Positions 8,249 to 12,144 of a DNA stretch of 12,144 nt are shown one piece after another. The stretch is from positions 1-12,144 of the forward strand of contig JAFOYS010000159.1 in assembly GCA_017391435.1 (NCBI GenBank), written 5' to 3'. Each line of letters begins with the position of its first letter. The first letter of the stretch is position 1. The notes beneath the pieces were generated by a model, which saw only the letters and a list, made by a program, of their open reading frames with translations, was not told the DNA's origin and searched no databases. The DNA is from Alistipes sp. (GTDB lineage Bacteria; Bacteroidota; Bacteroidia; Bacteroidales; Rikenellaceae). Both the position numbers and the translations under genes were made by a program.

Positions 8249-8691
8249 ATCTTGATCTATCACATATCCGCGCTGTGCTATTTTTAGCCCTCGCTCGCAT
8301 ACCTATGCCTCGTACTTGGCGTAAGGTTTTTGTTCGCGCGGCGGGTGTAAATCTCACGGGAAGTAAGTATTTTATTGCTCGCGATGTGCAGTTTGACTCT
8401 ATCCATCCAGGTAATATTACCATTGAAAACGATGCACATATTGCTGCAGGTGTACGACTACTCACCCACCGCCTTGACACAAACAATCCTGACCGTGAAG
8501 ATATTCACTTTATTGAGGGGCAGATAACCATAGGCGAGCACGCTTTTATTGGCAGTGGCACTATTATCACAGGCAATGTGACTATTGGTCGCAGTGCAAT
8601 TATTGGTGCAGGTAGCGTTGTTACAAAGTCTGTGGGCGACTATGAAATTTGGGCAGGCAATCCTGCAAAATTTATCAAAATGAGGGCATAG
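8224..8691 (+). CDS. Hexapeptide-repeat (LbetaH) acyl/acetyltransferase
   Basis: This 155-residue protein resembles the maltose O-acetyltransferase/WcaF/NodL group, which transfers an acetyl group from acetyl-CoA to a sugar hydroxyl. A basic, hydrophobic N-terminal helix (about 12-40) precedes a left-handed beta-helix built of imperfect hexapeptides (about 50-136), such as ITIENDAHIAAGV and ITIGEHAFIGSGTIITGNVTIG broken by one loop. His82 in LLTHRLD is the likely catalytic base, and AGNPAKFIK (144-152) is the standard C-terminal motif. I start it at ATG 8224; the longer in-frame ATG at 8146 would be buried deep in the glycosyltransferase gene and adds an unrelated stretch. It overlaps the preceding gene by 25 nt. 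It probably O-acetylates the polysaccharide repeat unit or its lipid-linked precursor. Confidence 0.9.
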   Translation: MSLKQQGINLDLSHIRAVLFLALARIPMPRTWRKVFVRAAGVNLTGSKYFIARDVQFDSIHPGNITIENDAHIAAGVRLLTHRLDTNNPDREDIHFIEGQITIGEHAFIGSGTIITGNVTIGRSAIIGAGSVVTKSVGDYEIWAGNPAKFIKMRA

Positions 8692-8694
8692 AAA

Positions 8695-9795
8695 ATGGCT
8701 ACAATATCTTCAATAACAAAACAGCGACTGTTTGCTCTCTTGCGACTTGCTCTTGTTGATATAGACTACCCACGCACCCACTTTGACCATATGAGCGATA
8801 GCAAGTGGCAGGATATCTACAATGCAGCTCTTGAGCAGGGTGTGCTTGCCTTTGCATATGACGGCATTCGCAAGCTTGATGAAGACCACCAACCAAATCT
8901 TGAGATAAAGATTCAGTGGGCCTACAATGTAAGTTATATTGAGAAGCTAAGTAAAAAACAGCTCTCAACAGCGCAAAAGGTGGTAGACACATTTACAAAG
9001 CAAGGTATCAACACACTGATTCTCAAGGGTTTATCTCTTGCAGCACTCTACCCAGAGCCAGAGCATCGTCAGTCTGGCGATATAGATATCTACCTTATGG
9101 GAGATTTTGAGCGTGGTAATGAGATTGTTAAGAGTAAAGGTATTAATGTAAAATACGACTACTTTGTTCACTCCGAGTTTGTCGTTGATGGTGTTAATAT
9201 TGAGAATCATCACTACTTTGTCAACCCAGATGTAAATAGCACGGGGCGCTATATTGAGTGTGTGCTTGAGCAGATGGTTGCTCACAGCACTGACCACCCA
9301 ACAGTAGAGGGTGCACTTATCCCATCTGCGGAGTTTACGGCGCTGTTTCTTGCTCGCCATTCAAGTTGGCACTATGCGCGTGAGGGCATAAAACTACGAG
9401 ATATCTGCGACTGGGGCGTGTTCCTTAATCACTATAGGGATAGCTTAGAGTGTAACATTGTTATGGAGCACCTCGAAAATAGCGGTCTTGCTCGTTATGC
9501 ATCAATAATCACCACTATTGCCGAGCAGATTTTAGGCATTAAGTTGCCACTTGAATTTACGGATAGATACATTGAGCTCTCGGAGCGCGTTTTGAAGGAT
9601 ATACTGAGTTTTGAGAATAGCGAGAAGCACACCGAGATGAACTTCCTGCGCGCATTTATGTTCAAGATTCGCAACCGTTTTGCCCGCAAGTGGTGCTACG
9701 ATAAAGTAGTACCAGATAGCTACTGGGGCAATATCTGGTACTCAATCAAGGGCTATATAACAAACCCTCGCGCTATTAAAAAGGCAAAACTATAA
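8695..9795 (+). CDS. Uncharacterised nucleotidyltransferase family protein (NTP_transf_5-like)
   Basis: This 366-residue soluble protein is of the kind annotated as nucleotidyltransferase family protein (Pfam NTP_transf_5, PF14907, from memory). After a helical N-terminal part (1-100), residues 106-135 contain NTLILKGLSLAALYPEPEHR and then SGDIDIYL. These are the conserved Lys111-Gly112, Arg125 and the metal-binding pair Asp129/Asp131 of the polymerase-beta nucleotidyltransferase fold. A histidine-rich stretch NIENHHYF (168-175) and FLARHSSWHYAREGIKLRDICDWG follow, and the C-terminus is basic. Homologues often sit in polysaccharide, exosortase-associated and lasso-peptide clusters, but I know of no established biochemical role. 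It is the last gene of the operon, 3 nt after the acyltransferase, so a role in making or modifying the polysaccharide is inferred. Confidence 0.85.
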   Translation: MATISSITKQRLFALLRLALVDIDYPRTHFDHMSDSKWQDIYNAALEQGVLAFAYDGIRKLDEDHQPNLEIKIQWAYNVSYIEKLSKKQLSTAQKVVDTFTKQGINTLILKGLSLAALYPEPEHRQSGDIDIYLMGDFERGNEIVKSKGINVKYDYFVHSEFVVDGVNIENHHYFVNPDVNSTGRYIECVLEQMVAHSTDHPTVEGALIPSAEFTALFLARHSSWHYAREGIKLRDICDWGVFLNHYRDSLECNIVMEHLENSGLARYASIITTIAEQILGIKLPLEFTDRYIELSERVLKDILSFENSEKHTEMNFLRAFMFKIRNRFARKWCYDKVVPDSYWGNIWYSIKGYITNPRAIKKAKL

Positions 9796-10578
9796 CCTAT
9801 CCAACAATCTACGCACAGCGGGAATCTTCATCACCAGCAGAATTACCACTGCCGGCAGAATTTTGCACGCTGTTACGGCAATCTTTGTAAACAGACCCGG
9901 AACGAGCGTTCTGCGACCACGGCGCATTGCTCGTAGTCCTTTGCGAGCAATCACCTCTGGGGCTGACATAAAACCCAAAGCGCGCAACCACTTACGAGGT
10001 CGGTCACTTAAGTTGTATAGTGGCGTATCAACAGCACCCGGGAAGAGGGTGGTCACTGTAACATTATGCTCTTTTAGCTCATACCACAGTGACTGTGCAA
10101 AACTCTTGAGAGCAGCCTTTGTAGAGCCATAGAGCGACATTGTCGGATATGGGGTCCACGCGGTCATAGAGCTAACAATAAGTATACGACCAGACTTGCG
10201 AGCCACCATATCGCGAGCAAATAGCTTGCAGAGCTTCATCGGCGTTGTAAAGTGTAGCGCAGTGATAAAGTCTATATAACTATCTGTAGTGTTCAGGAAC
10301 TTACCAAAGTGTAGTACTCCCGCGTTGGAAATAAGGTTATCAACCTGGCCAACAGAGGTTGCAAAAGCATAAATACGCTCTGCCGCATCGGCTGCCGAGA
10401 GATCTGTGTCAAGTATCTTTACATCCACGCCATACTGCTTTGATATACTCTCAGAGACCGCTTGTAGTGCCGAGAGCTGATTACTTACAAGAATCAGATT
10501 CTCGCCACGCTCGGCACTCTGGCGGGCAAACTGATAGCCAATACCCGAACTTCCGCCCGTAATTAGTGTGTAACGCAT
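9790..10578 (-). CDS. Short-chain dehydrogenase/reductase (classical SDR) with hydrophobic C-terminus
   Basis: This is a 262-residue NAD(P)-dependent oxidoreductase. TGGSSGIG (residues 7-14) binds the cofactor and NAG is at 85-87. The catalytic residues are Ser137, Tyr150 and Lys154 (VSSMTAW, then YGSTK), and FPGAVDTPLY (179-188) follows. At the place of the fourth tetrad residue, usually Asn in a VN motif, the sequence reads ALHFTTP, so His109 appears to replace Asn. Residues 232-250 are hydrophobic and suggest membrane association. The substrate is unknown. The start is set at ATG 10578-10576, which overlaps the TGA of the upstream gene as TGATG; a GTG one codon earlier (10581) is possible but less likely. 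Its stop overlaps the last 6 nt of the opposing operon. Confidence 0.9.
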   Translation of the reverse strand: MRYTLITGGSSGIGYQFARQSAERGENLILVSNQLSALQAVSESISKQYGVDVKILDTDLSAADAAERIYAFATSVGQVDNLISNAGVLHFGKFLNTTDSYIDFITALHFTTPMKLCKLFARDMVARKSGRILIVSSMTAWTPYPTMSLYGSTKAALKSFAQSLWYELKEHNVTVTTLFPGAVDTPLYNLSDRPRKWLRALGFMSAPEVIARKGLRAMRRGRRTLVPGLFTKIAVTACKILPAVVILLVMKIPAVRRLLDRL

Positions 10579-10946
10579 CACTTCTTAAATATAAAAAATA
10601 CCGCTGCCACAAGGCACAGAAAACCTACAAGGTGGTTCCAACGAAGCGCCTCGTTCTTCATCACAAGCAATACAATCACAGTAAAGACCGTCAGCGAGAC
10701 TACCTCCTGAATAACTTTAAGCTCCCATATTGAGAAAGGACCACCATACTCGGCACTACCCAGACGGTTTGCGGGCACCATAAAGCAATACTCAAAAAGG
10801 GCCACCAACCAGCTAATACCAATCACGGCCATAATGCCAATTCTCTCAAATCGGCTCTTAAACATCACCTGCCCATACCAAGCAAGTGTCATAAATAGAT
10901 TTGAACAAATCAGAAGCGCAATCGCCCCCAAACCTCGTGTTAACAT
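10578..10946 (-). CDS. DUF486/DMT_6 small membrane protein
   Basis: This 122-residue protein has four hydrophobic segments (about 4-24, 36-56, 79-97 and 103-120). It carries the DUF486 signatures SNLFMTLAWYGQ (15-26), FEYCFMVPANRLG and LKVIQEVVSLTVF. DUF486 (PF04342) belongs to the drug/metabolite transporter superfamily and its members are about 110-120 residues with four helices, matching here. It is an inner-membrane protein, probably working as an oligomer, with no known substrate. Its TGA overlaps the SDR start codon by one base, so the two are co-translated. The gap to the upstream SUMF1-like gene is 52 nt (10947-10998), with no convincing promoter or terminator. Confidence 0.88.
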   Translation of the reverse strand: MLTRGLGAIALLICSNLFMTLAWYGQVMFKSRFERIGIMAVIGISWLVALFEYCFMVPANRLGSAEYGGPFSIWELKVIQEVVSLTVFTVIVLLVMKNEALRWNHLVGFLCLVAAVFFIFKK

Positions 10947-10998
10947 ATTGTTTTTCGTAATTTATTTTAATTCTCAACTGTTTGCCAATAGACAACCT

Positions 10999-12144
10999 TT
11001 ACTCAAGTGAACAGACAAGGCGGAAGCCGTATTTGCCGTAACGATCACCCGGAATGGCGCAGTTACGATAAGAGACACGACAGTACCCTACGTAGCTGCC
11101 CCAGCTACCGCCACGCAAGACACGGTAAGAGCCACTACTTGGCCCCGTAGGATTAGTCTGTGAACTACTACTGTAAACTCCATACCAGTCCTGGCACCAC
11201 TCCCAGACATTACCGCTCATATCATATATACCTAGTTCATTTGGCTTTATCTGACCTACTGAATGTGTTGTATCGCTTGAGTTTTTCTCGTACCAAGCAA
11301 CATCGCCCACAGTATTGCTGCCGCTATACTTGTAACCTTTTGATTGATTACCACCTCTGGCTGCATACTCCCACTCAGCCTCGGTTGGTAGGCGGAAGCG
11401 CTTACCACTCTTCTCGTTGAGTTTCTGGATAAACTCCTGAATATCATCCCAAGAGACATTCTCTACTGGCAGGTTGTCGCCCTTGAAATTACTTGGATTA
11501 CCACCCATTACAGCACTCCACTGTGCCTGCGTAACCTCATACTTACCTATATAGTAGCCCGAAAGGGTCACAGAGTGAGTTGGTTTTTCGATACTCTCTG
11601 CATCGCTACCCTGCTCTGAAGTTGCACCCATAGTAAATGTGCCGCCATTGACAAAGACCATCTCAAATCCGCCAATATCAGCGTATTCAAAGTCTGGGGT
11701 CGGTTCTAGTTCTGGCTTCGGCACATTTCCAAATGTGGCCACCGCGCGAACACTCTTGTAATAACGCTTGTAGGTGCTCTCCGTGCTACTGCTATACATA
11801 CTAACTCCCCACGCGCAATACTCACCACTTGTCAACTGATCACACTCGGTTGATGACCAGTAAGACTCACTAATTAGTTCATCAGTCAGTTTGGTATTAA
11901 GTTTATCCTTGCCGTTATAGATTGTAAGCAGCTCTTCCTTTGCTGGCAGATACCACTCACTTCCCAAGTCTGCACACCACTTGAATGCTGGATATTTGCT
12001 CTGCCAACCAGAAATAGCCTTAACAACTGCCATATTAACCGCGCCATCAGCCTCGCTATTAGCGCCGATAAGACGATTCTGCTCTGTTAGATCAGATGTC
12101 CACTGAATGGTACTTGCAGATTTTGTCATACTCAGAATCTTGCC
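10999..12144 (-). CDS. DUF1566-like plus SUMF1/FGE-fold protein (N-terminus outside the window)
   Basis: The frame stays open to the window edge (GKILS precedes Met at 12129), so this is the C-terminal 381 residues of a longer protein. Counting from that Met, residues 1-133 resemble the DUF1566/Lcl C-terminal domain, with WCADLGSEWYLPAKEEL, YWSST and KSVRAV. A linker rich in Pro and Glu (137-147) follows. Residues 155-376 form an FGE-sulfatase (SUMF1) domain: FVNGGTFTMG, YYIGKYEVTQAQW, PVENVSWDD, RFRLPTEAEWEYAARGG, GIYDMSGNVWEW, RVLRGGSW and YGFRL. Of the two catalytic cysteines of true formylglycine-generating enzymes, only one aligns (Cys350); the other position reads Ser345. No sulfatase is nearby. 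A surface or lipoprotein role typical of gut Bacteroidales is more likely than sulfatase activation, but the signal peptide is not in view. Confidence 0.88.
   Translation of the reverse strand, partial: GKILSMTKSASTIQWTSDLTEQNRLIGANSEADGAVNMAVVKAISGWQSKYPAFKWCADLGSEWYLPAKEELLTIYNGKDKLNTKLTDELISESYWSSTECDQLTSGEYCAWGVSMYSSSTESTYKRYYKSVRAVATFGNVPKPELEPTPDFEYADIGGFEMVFVNGGTFTMGATSEQGSDAESIEKPTHSVTLSGYYIGKYEVTQAQWSAVMGGNPSNFKGDNLPVENVSWDDIQEFIQKLNEKSGKRFRLPTEAEWEYAARGGNQSKGYKYSGSNTVGDVAWYEKNSSDTTHSVGQIKPNELGIYDMSGNVWEWCQDWYGVYSSSSQTNPTGPSSGSYRVLRGGSWGSYVGYCRVSYRNCAIPGDRYGKYGFRLVCSLE

Noticed and set aside
10579..10581. GTG start for the SDR one codon before the ATG
   Set aside because: The ATG at 10578 forms a classic TGATG stop-start overlap and places TGGSSGIG at the usual distance; the GTG adds only one residue.
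10947..10998. Possible minus-strand promoter ATTG-21 nt-TAAATTAC ahead of the DUF486 gene
   Set aside because: Both boxes deviate from TTTG/TAnnTTTG and the implied start would be almost leaderless; too weak to annotate.
10999..12144. Annotation as a sulfatase-activating formylglycine-generating enzyme
   Set aside because: One of the two catalytic cysteine positions is Ser and no sulfatase is present; only the fold is supported.
1..12144. Mobile element, prophage, CRISPR array, toxin-antitoxin or anti-phage system
   Set aside because: I found no transposase, integrase, direct-repeat array, terminal inverted repeats or defence-type domains; every gene fits housekeeping or polysaccharide functions.

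Overview
The window looks like chromosomal DNA from a member of the Bacteroidales (Bacteroidota). The clearest sign is a promoter of the Bacteroidota type, TTTG then 20 nt then TATCTTTG, in front of rfbA. Supporting signs are AT-rich leaders without a Shine-Dalgarno sequence, an RmlB with the long mid-protein insertion common in this phylum, and a SUMF1-type protein with a DUF1566-like N-terminal part of a kind frequent in gut Bacteroidales. Glutamate codons are strongly biased to GAG. I cannot name the genus; a Rikenellaceae-like or related gut lineage is a guess.

Layout. (1) 1-911: the 3' part of a PLP-dependent class I/II aminotransferase whose start lies outside the window, closed by a strong intrinsic terminator. 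(2) 912-1016: terminator and promoter, partly superimposed. (3) 1017-9795: one tightly packed plus-strand operon of nine genes for a rhamnose-containing surface polysaccharide. It contains rfbA, rfbC, rfbD and rfbB (glucose-1-phosphate to dTDP-L-rhamnose), a Wzx-like flippase, a Wzy-like polymerase, a GT4 glycosyltransferase, a hexapeptide-repeat acyltransferase and an uncharacterised NTP_transf_5-type nucleotidyltransferase. Gaps run from 25 nt down to overlaps of 23-25 nt. (4) 9790-10946, minus strand: a short-chain dehydrogenase coupled through a TGATG overlap to an upstream small DUF486 membrane protein. This pair converges on the operon with a 6-nt tail-to-tail overlap. (5) 10999 to the window end, minus strand: the C-terminal 380 or so residues of a two-domain DUF1566-like plus SUMF1-like protein.

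How the genes work together. The four Rml enzymes make dTDP-rhamnose in the cytosol. The GT4 enzyme and glycosyltransferases encoded elsewhere would assemble a lipid-linked repeat unit, which the acyltransferase may decorate. The flippase would move it across the inner membrane and the polymerase would extend it in the periplasm. The operon has only one recognisable glycosyltransferase and no initiating phosphoglycosyltransferase, so it cannot be self-sufficient.

I see no CRISPR array, insertion sequence, tRNA, rRNA or prophage gene. The most interesting points are modest: a promoter whose -33 element sits in the loop of the preceding gene's terminator, the unexplained nucleotidyltransferase closing the operon, and the convergent overlap with no terminator. 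I do not see a clearly new biological system.
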